Assembly: GCA_020746835.1 (NCBI GenBank)
Contig: JAGPNK010000002.1
Location: forward strand, 682,001-746,000
Length of the DNA stretch: 64,000 nucleotides
Direction of reading: 5' to 3'
Source: Stachybotrys elegans
Taxonomy: Eukaryota; Ascomycota; Sordariomycetes; Hypocreales; Stachybotryaceae
A model generated the notes under the pieces. It had not been told where the DNA came from. It ran no database searches and worked only from the letters and a program-made list of their open reading frames with translations. This document shows positions 22,255-33,639 of this stretch, piece after piece. Positions within the stretch are counted from its first letter, which is position 1, and every line of letters starts with the position of its first letter. A program made the position numbers and the translations under genes.

Positions 22255-25200
22255 CCGAACCGATCACCGCGACTCCTCCAGGTCCCGTCTCCAGAGTCCG
22301 AGGCACAGCCAGGTTCTACACAATATAGAGCCTATCCAGCCACTGCCCACACAGCCGACGACAACCACGACGACGACAACCACGACCACCACAACATCCA
22401 AGGCTTCCACAGAGGTCGTTACGGCCAAGACCCAGGCCCAGCCGCTGGCACAAACCCCGACGCAGGCCAAGGTTCATGTCCAGACCCTGACACAGGTCCA
22501 GGGCTCCTCACAGCCCCAGACCCCGATTCAGGTAAAGGCTCAGACTCAGGCTCAGATACAAAGCCCTTCGCATCCACAGACGCAACCGAAACAACAAGAC
22601 CACGTTTCTCACCAAGGTCACAAGCATGGCCCTGGCCACGGCCATAGCCATAGCCACGACCTGCCGCAACCTCTCGAAATACCCCACGACATTATTGAGA
22701 GGGCTAGCGCCAGCAATTTGAGGGCCAGCTTTAGAACCACGGTCGCTGCAGGACAATCCGCCCGCGCTGTAACGCCCGATTTGATAGAGAGCATCAATTC
22801 TCCCGCAAGCGCTCCGGATGGCAGTATATCATCATATCCTCGTGGCATAGGCTCTCAGCAGAGCTCTCCGCGCTCGGTGCCTGGCGGGATAAGTAGGCGT
22901 CAGGGCATGGTCTTCAATGACAATTTCAGCGATTCTTATGACGGTCCCGAGACCAGCCCTCCTCCTCAGCATCCCATCTCTGCCGGCGGCGTGATACGTC
23001 CCAGGACTAGGACTATGGAGACTACGTTGGCTCAGAAGGCGGCTGCCCCCATCACGGACCAGCGGCATAGAGTCAGCAGCATCAGCTCTTCGGGCTCGCC
23101 GTCCGTGGTCGAAGACACTAGGCCCCCTGCACAGCCTCTTCTGGAATCTATGGGCTTTCCCTCTATACTACCACATAGAATACCCGAGTCATCTTCACCC
23201 ATCCTCAGCAAGGACAAGAAGCCGCCCCCAAACAAGCGCCTCATCAAGCGACAATCGTCGCGACCGACATCGCCTGTATTATCCCCCAACCCTTCAATTG
23301 ACTCCCTCCCCTTTCCCATTGCTGCCGACGACCCCAACAAGGTCATCCTGCTCATGCGGACTCTTTGCGGTCGCATGAGGGGAGAGATCGAGTACCAAGG
23401 CGAATCCAGCGGCATCTGGCACAGCGGCGTGGCATACATCGACGAGGACAGGGCTGCGCTGATGTTTGACTCGGGCCAGAGCGGTCCATTTCACATCCCC
23501 TTGGTTTCTGACTTGCGGGGGTGCAGGATCATACCTGTGGAATACCCCGAAGTGGGCAGGCAGTGCCTCGAGGTCGTTTCCGCCCATCCCGTCGTTGAGA
23601 TCATCCTGTGCCCGCTAGTATCAGAAGAGTTCGATCTGTGGCTGGCTGCCCTGCTATGTTGGCAGCAGCTCCGGCCGAATAGCGTCAAGCTACCGAACGG
23701 AAAGCCCGCTAGTCCTGCATCGCCGGTTCGGCCGGAACTGAGGAGGCAGGGCAAGTCATCTGAGGCCGCCAAAGTGCCCATCATCAAGGTCGGAAAGGTA
23801 ATGCTCTGGGACAAGGGCATAGCCTCGTCCCCGCGAGCCGTTGTCAAGCGATCATCGACTCGTGACCCCCGCTCACCAGCTACTCTCTGGCGAAAAGTGT
23901 CTTGCATCCTCCACGACAGCGGCGACTTTAAGCTGCTGCTGGAGAACGAGAATGCCGTGCTCTCCGTGATTGAGCTGTCGCAGTTGTCCCGTTGCGCGAT
24001 CCAGCAGCTCGATCGTACCGTCCTGGACGAAGAGTACTGCATTGCCATCTTCCCCATCTACGGCGCATCCGCCACACACCTATCCATCTTCCGCCCCGTT
24101 TTCCTTGCCCTCGAAGGCCGTGTGCACTTTGAGGTGTGGTTCGTTCTACTTCGAGCGTTTGCCGTCCCCGATATCTACAGGCTTGATGATCCGGAGCGAG
24201 AAATCATCGAAGAGGTTTCCGACCTGGAGAAGGACTACAATGGCGAGGTTTTTCGAGTGGAAAAGTCTATCCTCGTCAGGGTAACAGAGGCAAAGGTTCG
24301 ACTTGGTCCAGGACCGTCAGACTCGGCCATATTCGACAAGCCCGGCAAAGGGGAGATGGATCCCTCTGTGGGCAATTATCTTGCCGAAGTTATCCTCGAT
24401 GGCGAAGTCAGGGCACGGACAACCACCAAGACCGGTACCAAGAACCCTTTCTGGAGAGAAGACTGCGAGTTTGTTGACCTGCCGCCGTCCATGCCCTACC
24501 TCTCGGTGATACTCAAGAAGATTGACGGCAACCTTGACAGTTTAAGCCACCAGCTGCAAGCATCTCTCGGTCTCCCCAAGACGGGAAGTCTGCACGAGTT
24601 TGCATGCGGTGCTGTAGACATCCCTCTGGATCGGCTTGAGAAGGGCAAGGACCACGAAGAATGGCTGCAGATCCTCGACGAGAAGCAGCAACCCATTGGA
24701 ACGATGCTCGTGAAGCTGAGCCACGAAGAGCATGTGGTGCTATTACAGAAGGAATACCGCGCTCTCTCAGAAGTGCTGCACAGATTTCCCACGGGACTCA
24801 CTGCGACCATTGCATCACAAGTACCCAACCAGCTCCGCCGATTATCAGAGCTTTTCCTCAATATTTTCCAGGTTACGGGATCTGCAGGAGAATGGCTGAT
24901 GGCTCTAGTGGAAGATGAGATTGATGGTCTCGGGAACCAGGGTCCCATCAAGAAGTATCGCTTCAGCAGCAGGCTGAGATCCAACGAGTCGCAGGACGCT
25001 AGCACAGATCGCTTGGACCGAGAGCTCATTGTGCGCGACATGAGCAAATCTTTAGCAGGAGAGGCAAACCTGCTCTTTCGAGGCAACTCTCTTCTCACTC
25101 AGTCGCTGGAATTCCACATGCGCAGGCTCGGCAAGGAGTACCTGGAGGATGTGCTTCAAGCCAAGATCTTTGAGCTCAATGAGATCAACCCGGACTGCGA

Positions 25201-26317
25201 GATCGATCCCAGCAAGGTGCCGTCGCACATCTCCCCTGCCGAGCTCGACCAGCGCTGGAATCAGCTCATCCACCTGACGACGGAGGTTTGGCAGTGCATT
25301 GCCGACTCGGCAGAACAGCTGCCGCCGGAGCTGCGTCACGTCCTCAAGTACATTCGCGCCGTGGCAGAAGATCGCTATGGCGATTTCCTGCGATCTGTCG
25401 CCTACACGTCCGTCTCAGGCTTCCTCTTTCTGCGGTTCATCTGCCCAGCCATCTTGTCGCCTAAGCTCTTTGGGCTTCTTCGCGACCATCCTAGGCCACG
25501 AGCACAACGTACCCTGACGCTCATCGCCAAGGCGCTTCAGAAGATGGCCAACCTGTCCACGTTTGGCAAGAGAGAGGAGTACATGGAGCCGATGAACAGG
25601 TTCTTAAACGTGCAAAGGCAGGTCTTCAAAGATTTCATTGACAAGGTCTGTGGTATCCCTGCCGAGCGCAGTTCGAACATCGTGCCTGCTAGCTACAGCA
25701 CGCCCCTGACCATCTTGAGCCGGCTGGGCCCGACGGCCAAGGAAGGCTTCCCCAGCTTGCCATACCTCTTGGACGCTGGGCGCAGCTATGCTGCCTTGGC
25801 CAAGCTATGGGTTGACGCTAGGAAAGCGGACCAGAAGCTGATTCAAGCTGACGGCGATTTGCTCCTATTCAACGACCTTTGCTTCGGGCTGCAGTCACGG
25901 GCTGATGCGTGTCTCGCTAAGATTGAGACGTACCGCACAGCCGAGTCCGCCATGTACAACGCGGCAGCCGACGATCTTGCGGATACGCTAGACCAGGCGA
26001 CTCTCATCGAGTCCCTAAGTATTCCCTACAGTTCCTCGTCTATCGTATGGGCCGACTCTGAGCGCGGTGCTCCCGGTAGTTCCGGCAGCGACGTGGCCGA
26101 TGACGCCAGTCGTGGTCGCAGCACAGAGACACGGCGAGGAAGGGAAGGCTACGAGTCCCGCAAGGCAAACGGCTTCCGCCATGTTAGCAACAGCAGCTCG
26201 AGCGGTACACTCCGTGCCAAGAACGGCAAGGTTGGCAGAACTATTCTAAACGGCATCATGCGGATCAGCGGCAACGCACACAACGCGAGGTCGCAGAGCC
26301 CTGGGCCAAAGTGCTGA
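22175..26317 (+). CDS. Large Ras GTPase-activating protein with PH-like, C2 and RasGAP domains
   Basis: A single exon of 1380 residues. The N-terminal third is disordered, with a poly-Thr run near residues 63-77 and Gln/Thr-rich repeats. Residues of about 385-505 look like a PH-type fold, with a second similar section at about 560-675. A C2 domain follows (about 690-840; core GNYLAEVILDGEVRARTTTK at about 733). The RasGAP domain spans about 950-1160, with the arginine finger in LFRGNSLLTQ (Arg969) and the second signature LFLRFICPAILSP (Arg1087). Both key arginines are present, so catalysis is expected. The tail is Ser-rich. This layout matches fungal C2-RasGAPs such as yeast Bud2 and Magnaporthe Smo1, which switch off Ras-type GTPases in polarity and morphogenesis. 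I do not assign which. Confidence 0.93.
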   Translation: MSKSTRMLPSEMEAHPRLPDRGGPAADRTDHRDSSRSRLQSPRHSQVLHNIEPIQPLPTQPTTTTTTTTTTTTTSKASTEVVTAKTQAQPLAQTPTQAKVHVQTLTQVQGSSQPQTPIQVKAQTQAQIQSPSHPQTQPKQQDHVSHQGHKHGPGHGHSHSHDLPQPLEIPHDIIERASASNLRASFRTTVAAGQSARAVTPDLIESINSPASAPDGSISSYPRGIGSQQSSPRSVPGGISRRQGMVFNDNFSDSYDGPETSPPPQHPISAGGVIRPRTRTMETTLAQKAAAPITDQRHRVSSISSSGSPSVVEDTRPPAQPLLESMGFPSILPHRIPESSSPILSKDKKPPPNKRLIKRQSSRPTSPVLSPNPSIDSLPFPIAADDPNKVILLMRTLCGRMRGEIEYQGESSGIWHSGVAYIDEDRAALMFDSGQSGPFHIPLVSDLRGCRIIPVEYPEVGRQCLEVVSAHPVVEIILCPLVSEEFDLWLAALLCWQQLRPNSVKLPNGKPASPASPVRPELRRQGKSSEAAKVPIIKVGKVMLWDKGIASSPRAVVKRSSTRDPRSPATLWRKVSCILHDSGDFKLLLENENAVLSVIELSQLSRCAIQQLDRTVLDEEYCIAIFPIYGASATHLSIFRPVFLALEGRVHFEVWFVLLRAFAVPDIYRLDDPEREIIEEVSDLEKDYNGEVFRVEKSILVRVTEAKVRLGPGPSDSAIFDKPGKGEMDPSVGNYLAEVILDGEVRARTTTKTGTKNPFWREDCEFVDLPPSMPYLSVILKKIDGNLDSLSHQLQASLGLPKTGSLHEFACGAVDIPLDRLEKGKDHEEWLQILDEKQQPIGTMLVKLSHEEHVVLLQKEYRALSEVLHRFPTGLTATIASQVPNQLRRLSELFLNIFQVTGSAGEWLMALVEDEIDGLGNQGPIKKYRFSSRLRSNESQDASTDRLDRELIVRDMSKSLAGEANLLFRGNSLLTQSLEFHMRRLGKEYLEDVLQAKIFELNEINPDCEIDPSKVPSHISPAELDQRWNQLIHLTTEVWQCIADSAEQLPPELRHVLKYIRAVAEDRYGDFLRSVAYTSVSGFLFLRFICPAILSPKLFGLLRDHPRPRAQRTLTLIAKALQKMANLSTFGKREEYMEPMNRFLNVQRQVFKDFIDKVCGIPAERSSNIVPASYSTPLTILSRLGPTAKEGFPSLPYLLDAGRSYAALAKLWVDARKADQKLIQADGDLLLFNDLCFGLQSRADACLAKIETYRTAESAMYNAAADDLADTLDQATLIESLSIPYSSSSIVWADSERGAPGSSGSDVADDASRGRSTETRRGREGYESRKANGFRHVSNSSSSGTLRAKNGKVGRTILNGIMRISGNAHNARSQSPGPKC

Positions 26318-27605
26318 GCTGCGTTTCTACTTCTCTACTTCTTTACACTTCTTCTGATCATGCTACCTTGAAATGAATTTGGCGAGTTACGACTGAAACG
26401 ATTCTTCTGGGCACTTACATCGGCCCTCTTTCCATCTTGACGTCAAGAACTTTCCTTTCTCTACTTTTGTTTTGTTTTGTGTTTCTGGGTGGGAGAGGTT
26501 TGGGACCCTTTGGTCTTCTTTCTCTGTGCTTTCTTATGGTACCTTATCCGCAATCAAGGCCGAGGATTTTCTGTTTTTCTAGATCAAAGACTTTCTTTAC
26601 TCCCCGCGTGAACAACGTTACGGATCGATCACCCGGGTAATAAAAGGGGGCACGGGAAGGGCAAGAAGAAAAAGCAAGCAAGCAAGAAGAGAGACAGCAA
26701 AGGTGATGATGACTAAGGGGAGTTGGTGGAAGGAAAATTATAGGGAAATTGATGATTCTTGTACCAATGGCTTTTTTCCCCTTCTTCTTTTCTTTATTAC
26801 TCTTCAACTTCTTTCTATATATCCGCTTTGCCCCTGCCCTCTACCCTGAGATCCCTTTCTACTTGATATACCACGAAACAACAAACAAGAAAAACAGGGC
26901 GCGCGTTGCATGATAAAAAGACGAGGGAAGAGAGAGAGGGGGGACTGGAAGCTGGGCCAGAAAGTGGTCGGAAAGGGAGGGGAGAAGCTGGCTTGTTTCC
27001 ACGCTGCTGTGGCATTACTTGCTACCCCCCCCCCCTCCTCGTTGCCCGCATGATTGGCAACGGTCCGTTCTCTCTCTTCTTTGCCCTCTCTCTCTCGGGG
27101 TTGCTCACTTCTACTTTCTACTGCCCTCGGCTACCTACCATCTTTGCTGTGCCGCGCATGAGGGCGTCGGGCAACCGAGAGACAAGACACACAGACGGGG
27201 GATACATGTGTATATTGCTTGTACGCATTATAGAAGAACGCTTATTATACAAACTATGTGCAGCACTCTCCATCTCGCTTCTTCTCCTTTTACGGTGCCA
27301 TTATTGTACGTGATGCGTCGTTGTGATTTGTGTTACGTGCATGTCAGTCGGTAATTGTTCGACAAACGCGTAGATTGGGAAGGAATTTGGATAATTATGT
27401 TGTATTTTTGGTTTTGTTTTGGGTAGTTTATGTTCTTGGTTTGTATATCCCTTGCTGACATCCTGATCTTACAAGAATGCAGCTTCACATTGCCTGGATC
27501 CCTATCGAGCTAATGCGGCTAAAACGTCCCATTTCGTCACCATATCTCGCGCCTCTTTTCACGTCGTGCACTGTGAAAACATTTCAATATCTCGTAGCCA
27601 GTCCT
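26318..27605. other. Convergent intergenic region
   Basis: Holds the 3' flanks of the RasGAP and cyclophilin genes. T-rich after 26440 and around 27400-27440. No gene or structured element was recognised. Confidence 0.5.
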
Positions 27606-28839
27606 CTACGAAAAGAACTTCTTGTAAGCATCCTTCTCCTTGGCCAAGCGGGCGGCCGACCTGGCCCTGACAGTACGGAGCTCGCTGAGGACGAGCGAAT
27701 CGTTGGGGGCCAGGCGGGCGGCTTCCTCAAGATCCTTAAGGCCCTCTTCTTCGTCCTTGAGACGGACGAGAGCAGAGCCCCTGCGGTAGAGCGCCTTGGC
27801 CCGGTCGCCTTCCTTGACGCCGGCGACGGCCAAGGCCGAAGTGGCACTGCTGACGGTGTCGGCCCATGCCTCGAGCTTGAGGCTGAGGAGGGCCGAGTTG
27901 TTGTTGAGCGAGAAGCGCAGAGCCTCGAGCTCCTTCTTGGTGGAAGCAGGCTCCTCATCCAGGCTAGGCTCTTCGTTGAGGTAACGTAGGCCCTTCTGGT
28001 ACTTGTCGAGCCCGACGCTCAGGTTTCCGGCCTTGAAGGCCTTGTTTCCGTACTCCTTGCACTCCGAGGCAATCTTAAGGATCTTCTTGGCATCAAGGTC
28101 CTCGGTGCAGTCCTCGGGGAAGTCCTCGTAGGGGTCACCCATGGCATCAGGCTGCTTGATCTCGGCGGCGAGGGCGGCATCCCCCGTCAGCTCGCCGCAA
28201 TCGGCAATAAGGACCTCCTTGACGGGCTTGTCGCCGTTCTGGGTCTTCTGGTTCTCGATCTGGCGGACGACAGACTTGCCGTTGAGTACTTCGCCAAAGA
28301 CAACGTGCTTGCCGTCAAGGTGAGGAGTAGGCACGGTGGTGACGAAGAATTGCGAGCCGTTGGTGTCTGGAGACATGTCAGTCCAGCTATTTGAACAGGG
28401 GAGGCGTTGGGGAACCTACTGGGGCCAGCGTTGGCCATGGAGAGAAGGAAAGGTCGTTCGTGCTTCTTGGGGAACGCCTCGTCCTCAAACTTGTTACCAT
28501 AGATGGACTCGCCACCGGTGCCGTCTCCCGCGGTGAAGTCACCACCCTGTGCGAGCTTGTCAGCGCGTGTCTAACAGGACCAAAGCAGCAGCATGATGGT
28601 CATACCTGAATCATAAACTCCTTGATGACACGGTGGAAAACGGAGCCCTTGTAGTGAAGGGGCTTGCCAGTCTTGCCCAAGCCCTTCTCGCCGGTACAGA
28701 GGCAGCGGAAGTTCTCAGCAGTCTTGGGGACGAGATCAGCATACAGCTCCATGGTGATACGGCCAGCGGGCTTGCCACCAATGGTGACATCGAAGAAGAC
28801 ACGAGGCCTTGTTGCCGCGGTCTCGGTTTCGGAGGCCAT
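27606..28839 (-). CDS. cpr6: Cyclophilin-40 type peptidyl-prolyl isomerase (Cpr6/PPID) with TPR domain
   Basis: Minus-strand exons are 28839..28606, 28546..28420 and 28366..27606, giving 373 residues. Introns are 59 and 53 bp and restore [12 protein letters not shown] and ANAGP|NTNGSQFF. The N-terminal isomerase domain (about 12-175) has the catalytic [15 protein letters not shown] and GSQFFVTT motifs. At the position equivalent to Trp121 of cyclophilin A it has His ([12 protein letters not shown]), as in Cyp40 proteins, which bind cyclosporin weakly. The C-terminal half has TPR helices (for example [19 protein letters not shown] and [16 protein letters not shown]) that in this family bind the Hsp90 C-terminus. 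It is a cytosolic/nuclear co-chaperone. An in-frame ATG at 28950 would add 37 basic residues; 28839 fits the family start and has a better context. Confidence 0.95.
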
Positions 28840-31683
28840 GTTGTCTATTTTTCTAAGGGGCTTTCGTTTCTTCTGGTCAGTACCGTTGCGGTCCTGAGGT
28901 AGGGCCTTTCGCTTTCCTGCCCTCGCGTTGTTAGTTCTCTTGGAGTCCATGGAGGCGTAGTTGATAGTATAAGTGGAACAAAGAAAGTGTGAAGGTTATG
29001 ACGAGAATAAATGAGAGAGGAAGCGAGGACAGGAACAGTTAGATTGCGGGTAGAGAATGGAAGAGGAAGCAGACGAGATGTAAGGGGGGAGGGATGAGGG
29101 GACGAGGAAGAGGAAGAGGAGATGGACGAGGACAAGATCATATAAGGAAATCAACCTGCAGCTGTTGGGCAAGCCTATGCAATGTTTAGTGAGCAAAGGA
29201 TTGGGTGGGATGATATGCAGAAGGGTCAGGGTCTGATAGGACCGAGTTGGGGGAGTGAAAGACGAGAGGGTGGTGGTAGTCAAAGCATGGATGTACGGGC
29301 TATGGGCGGTGCGTGCGTAAGAAGGCAGGGAGTAGGGGAATAGAACGAGTTCCTGTAGGGGCGTGAATGACGAGGTAGAGAGGAAGAGGGAACAAGGAGA
29401 GAGAGAGGCAGCATGGTGGTGGCATCGGGGAGGTGGGAGGGGTCCGAAGACAAGACAAGACAAGGTATGGCATGGCTGAGAGACACGGAAGAAGGCGTAA
29501 AAAATGACATGTAGTGTTTTCGGTGCCATAAAGCGTAGGGATGAGGGCAGAGATCATCAGCAGAGGTGGTGGTGAGTGTGTCCAAGCAATACTTTGCATG
29601 GATGTGATGATCCAGATGATCCAGATGGTCCAGGTGCGTGGGATGCGACGAGAAGCGATGGGAGACGATGGGAGGCGATGCGGGGTTTGGCCAAGGTCGA
29701 CGTCGCAAGGGCCGTCGCCGTCGCCGTGTTGGACTTACCTGTGGTGTAGGCGAGATGCGATGCGTTTGGTTGCGGGCGCTGACAACTATCGCGAGTGTAT
29801 CGTGGAGATCAAGATGGAAATGAGCCTGAAGGATGATGCCGCGATATGCTTGCAAGTTCAGATGGCGTACAGCTAGCTTCCCGGCGAGATCTGCGCCACT
29901 ACTCTCTGCACCCTGGACAGACAACAAAGTGGTGAGCAAAAGGCCAAGAGACAAACAGAAACAGAAACAGTAGCAGGGGGGGGGGGGAGGGAGGGAGGGA
30001 GACGAGGGGGAGAGAAGATCTCGAAGTCCTGCGCAGGTACCGCGGGAGGGGCAGATTCGCGTCTTGCATGCCTGTGATAGCGGGGAAGCAGGGAGCTGGT
30101 GTACCTGCAGGTGACTTTGGGGCTTACCCCCATCCCCTCCTTGCCTCTCCCCTCGTTGGCCCAAAACGTCGCCGCGCAGCTCGTAATGTTCACAAGGAGA
30201 GATGAGAGATGAGAGATGGGAAAAGATCGAGGCAGGCGAGGTGAAGCCGCGGGCGCTGAGATGCAAGGTGATGAAGGCGGCTTACCTTTGTCTCGGAAGA
30301 GGTGACGAGTTTCTTTTTCTTTATCTTCTTCTTTCTTTTTCCCTTGTGCTTTTTCTCTCGACACTGTGGTTTTGTTTTCTCCTCGTCTCGTGGCAATGAA
30401 TTTGATTAATGTGATGATGATATGGCTCTTGTCCTTTTTCCTCGGCTTGCAGCTTCAAAGGTGAGGAACTGGATAATATAATATTCTACAAGGCCTTCTA
30501 TTGGCGTCCACCAGCAGTGGGGGATCGAGTTTGTACCGCCCACCCGTGGAAGCTTCTAGCTACACGTGCTGGAAGGTACTTAGGTACCTACCGGGAAAAC
30601 AGGGTGGGCTGGCAGGCGGTAACTAAGGCAAGAAAGAGGCTGCCGGCGGGCCCTGGGTAGGTATGTAGTGGCCCGAGCCAAAGGCAGGTACCATGTACAA
30701 TGCCGCTTTGGAAACTTGGGGTGGCAGTTCTGCCAATTGGATGCCAGAAGACATCCAACCACCATCCAACTTTTGGAGGATATACGAAGACATATATTCG
30801 CAAGCTCGTACCCAAATCGGACTGCACATCACCAACACTGTGTCTCACCCCATGCATTGATGCATCCTCTCTGCGCGAGAAAAGAGGTCCCCCCATGCCC
30901 AGCGTGCCATCGGTGGCTGAAACACCTGGGCGAGGGAATGGCCGTGACCGTAAGCATGATCATGAGCACGGAGGACCATCAGCTATCGACGCCAACGACT
31001 CCTTCTCTTCTCCTTGTCTCCCTAGTGCTTATGCCCAATCGACCTCCGCGGGCCCGATCCGACGAGCAAACACTTGGATGAGTCCACCATTGGTTGGCTG
31101 AACAAGGTCAGCACACCACAACCCGTCGACCGCTTCATGCTGCATTATGCCGCCGTCCAAGACGGGAAGCCCTGTTGGGACCATGACACCACCTCACTCT
31201 CACACAGTCCATCGAACCATCTCGCGGCACGTTCTGGATTGCCAGTCTCGCCCACCAACCCTAGCCACGGCTAACCGATGCATGTTGATCGGCCTCGTGC
31301 AACCATGCTCCTCGTCGGCATCCTAGCTGAAATGCTCCCGCCCGCTCCCTGCCTGTCTCTCCCGCTGTAAGCCAGCCTGTGATGACTGATGGAGCCGTAA
31401 AGGCGGCTGGTGCTGTTGCTCTATGTATGCACCGGGTCTCTCAGCTGTGCATGGAAGCGGCTTGGCATCACTGTCCTGATACGTGCGATCTGGCCGCCAC
31501 TCAGTGTGTTGGCAATCGTGGACAGAGTGAGTGAATAGCCCGCCACCTTGAATGACCCCTGTCGACGATGCACACTTTTAGATATGTTCCATCAATCGCC
31601 TCTCTTTCTAATATCTTGCGCCTGTATGTTTCCATCTATCTTTCATGACCCTGTCCCTGCTGAGCTCCCGAGCTATGGGGATC
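28840..31683. other. 2.8-kb intergenic region
   Basis: This is the promoter/leader of the cyclophilin gene (CT-rich on the minus strand to about 30400) and the 3' flank of dtd1. It includes a G10 tract with GGGA units at about 29979-30000. Several long but repetitive ORFs here reflect pyrimidine bias and have no domain character. Confidence 0.5.
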
Positions 31684-32557
31684 TTATGCGCTTGCTGCGG
31701 CCGTCTGCTTGGTTGCCTCTGGTGCTGCTTTGCCGCCTACTTGGAATTCTAGCGTTACCTGTCATGGCCCTCGCCCCCGTTAGCCAATGTCTCATTGTAT
31801 CACATTGTCAAGCCCTGAAAGAGGAGATGAGACATACCGGCCCATCGTTTACCAGCGCAACCTCCATCATGGCCTGGAAGCGCCCATCCTGTACTTTGTC
31901 TGCCGCGTATCCCTCCTTGACCTTGCTCACAAAATACTCGTAGAGCAATCTTGCCTCTTCGGGGTTCGCGGCCCCATGAAAGTCAGGCTTGGTGCCCTTC
32001 TTGGTCGATGCCAGCAGCGTGAACTGAGACACTGCTCGAGAAACATGTGTAAGCGGCAGTAGGGGGATGGGGGGCCACGGGGGTCATCATACCGCACAGT
32101 ACCTCGCCGCCAAGGTCCATCACATTTTTTTTCCACTGTACACCCACGGCACGTCTATTCTCAGCGGGTGCGACCACGGGTTGGGTCTGTCAAAGGTGAA
32201 TCCTACCCTGCCGCCAGCCTCGTCGTCCCATAGCTTCATGCGGAGCACCTTGGACGCCATTGTCTCCATCTCCTTCTTTGTGTCGCCGGGTGCCACGGCA
32301 GCAAACACTAGTATACCCTTGCCAATGGAGGACACAAGCTCCTTGTCAACCGTGACCGAGCCCGAGAGGACACGCTGCAGAATGGCTACCAACTGTTAAC
32401 GGCGGGTCCACAGCGGAAAGAGAGAAGAGGCAATATAGGCCAAAAGGGGGGGACCGGTGATGGAAAAAGCAAATTGTGACAGGAGGAGGCTTCGTATCAC
32501 ACTGTTGCGGCTTGAGACCAAGCGGTGCTAAGGCATACAAAGCAACTAACCTTTCAT
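31684..32557 (-). CDS. dtd1: D-aminoacyl-tRNA deacylase (DTD)
   Basis: Five minus-strand exons: 32557..32551, 32385..32207, 32135..32093, 32031..31838 and 31758..31684, giving 165 residues. The first coding exon is only ATGAAAG. Splicing over a 165-bp intron to the acceptor TTGGTAG gives MKAILQRVLSGSVTVD, the expected DTD start. The other introns are 71, 61 and 79 bp. Diagnostic motifs are VSQFTLL (active-site region) and NDGPVTLEF, the Gly-cisPro cross-subunit motif. The last intron falls exactly between GP and VT. The enzyme hydrolyses D-amino acids (and glycine) wrongly attached to tRNA, protecting cytosolic translation. Length fits the family, apart from a short Ala/Lys-rich tail. It is divergent from NOT3. 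Confidence 0.95.
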
Positions 32558-33639
32558 TGTACAGGCACAGCTGAAAAAGTATCGGGAAGGGCCCTGGTCT
32601 GCCGACAGCCGCTTGTGTTTGCTTCTGACAAGTGCTGTGGGAAGTAAAAACGAATGAATGCAAGGGGCCTCTGGTCCCGTAGCAAACGCTCCGGAGTGAG
32701 TGCGCAAGTTATTCTTACCAAAAAAGCAAACAGAGACAGGTAGGGATGGGCAGGCTAGTGTCTTGTTGGGTGCATGTTGGACAGAGCAAGACAGCAAGAC
32801 GGCAAGACGGCCGAGATGTGCAAATGGTGGATAATATCAAGTGCTGATAAGTCTCTAAGCTGAAAGCAGGGGGGGCTTCATTGAATAAGAAAATTGGCTG
32901 GAACCGCCCTGCAAGGTGTCCACGTTCCTACTTAGCCTCAAGTTGGTTGGCATCGAAAGGGAGTATGGCCTGCACTGCTCTCAAGGTGCCTGGCTGTCCT
33001 AGTGCCTGGCGCTCGGGGGGCAGTGCCATCCATGTCATGTGAGATCCCGTCAGGCTGGGACGCTTAGTACCTGGGACCGCTATCTTGCGGATGTACTGGA
33101 TGATAGGGACGGTCACGAAGCGAGTCTTCAAACAGAGTAGGTGCAGTGTGCGAATAGATTCGAATCGGGTAGAATAAGTAAAAACAAATGCACGGCGATT
33201 TTTTATGGCTATTTATGATGGTATTGGTGCCTGCTGTCACTGTAATTTGCAGCCGCTGTGGCGCGCGGCTATCAGCACCTGCCTCAGGTGACCTGCCAGC
33301 TGTTAACCATGCACTCGCCGCCCACTGGCCGTGTCGCATCACTTTTGATCTTGCATCCCCAAGCACTTGCTGCGCAAAACGACCAACACCACGACGAATT
33401 GACCCCCTCGAGCCGCCGACACGACCCTGCTCGTCTGCACCAGACCCTGAAAGGGTACAGCGAGAAGCGCGGCATCGTCCAACGACTGAACCTTCGGCGG
33501 AGCCCAGTGCAAACACCCAGCAGCTGCGTTGGGAGCCTCACGAGAGCTTCCGCATCCCCTCCTACGTTTCACCCTTCTCTCCCAACGAGAATCAGCGATC
33601 ATCCGAGAGCCCCTGATCTCCTCAGCCGACTGCTACAAG
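32558..33639. other. Divergent promoter region of dtd1 and NOT3
   Basis: A 1.1-kb region between two oppositely directed starts. A 145-codon ORF starting at ATG 33309 runs through the NOT3 start in another frame (see findings). No other gene is seen. Confidence 0.5.

Noticed and set aside
29280..30266. 328-codon minus-strand ORF
   Set aside because: The composition follows the CT-rich leader bias (Ser/Pro/Leu/His runs). Overlapping frames are equally open and there is no domain or splice logic.
30668..31101. Two overlapping plus-strand ORFs of about 135 codons
   Set aside because: Both are open at once with no domain, so chance openness is the simpler explanation.
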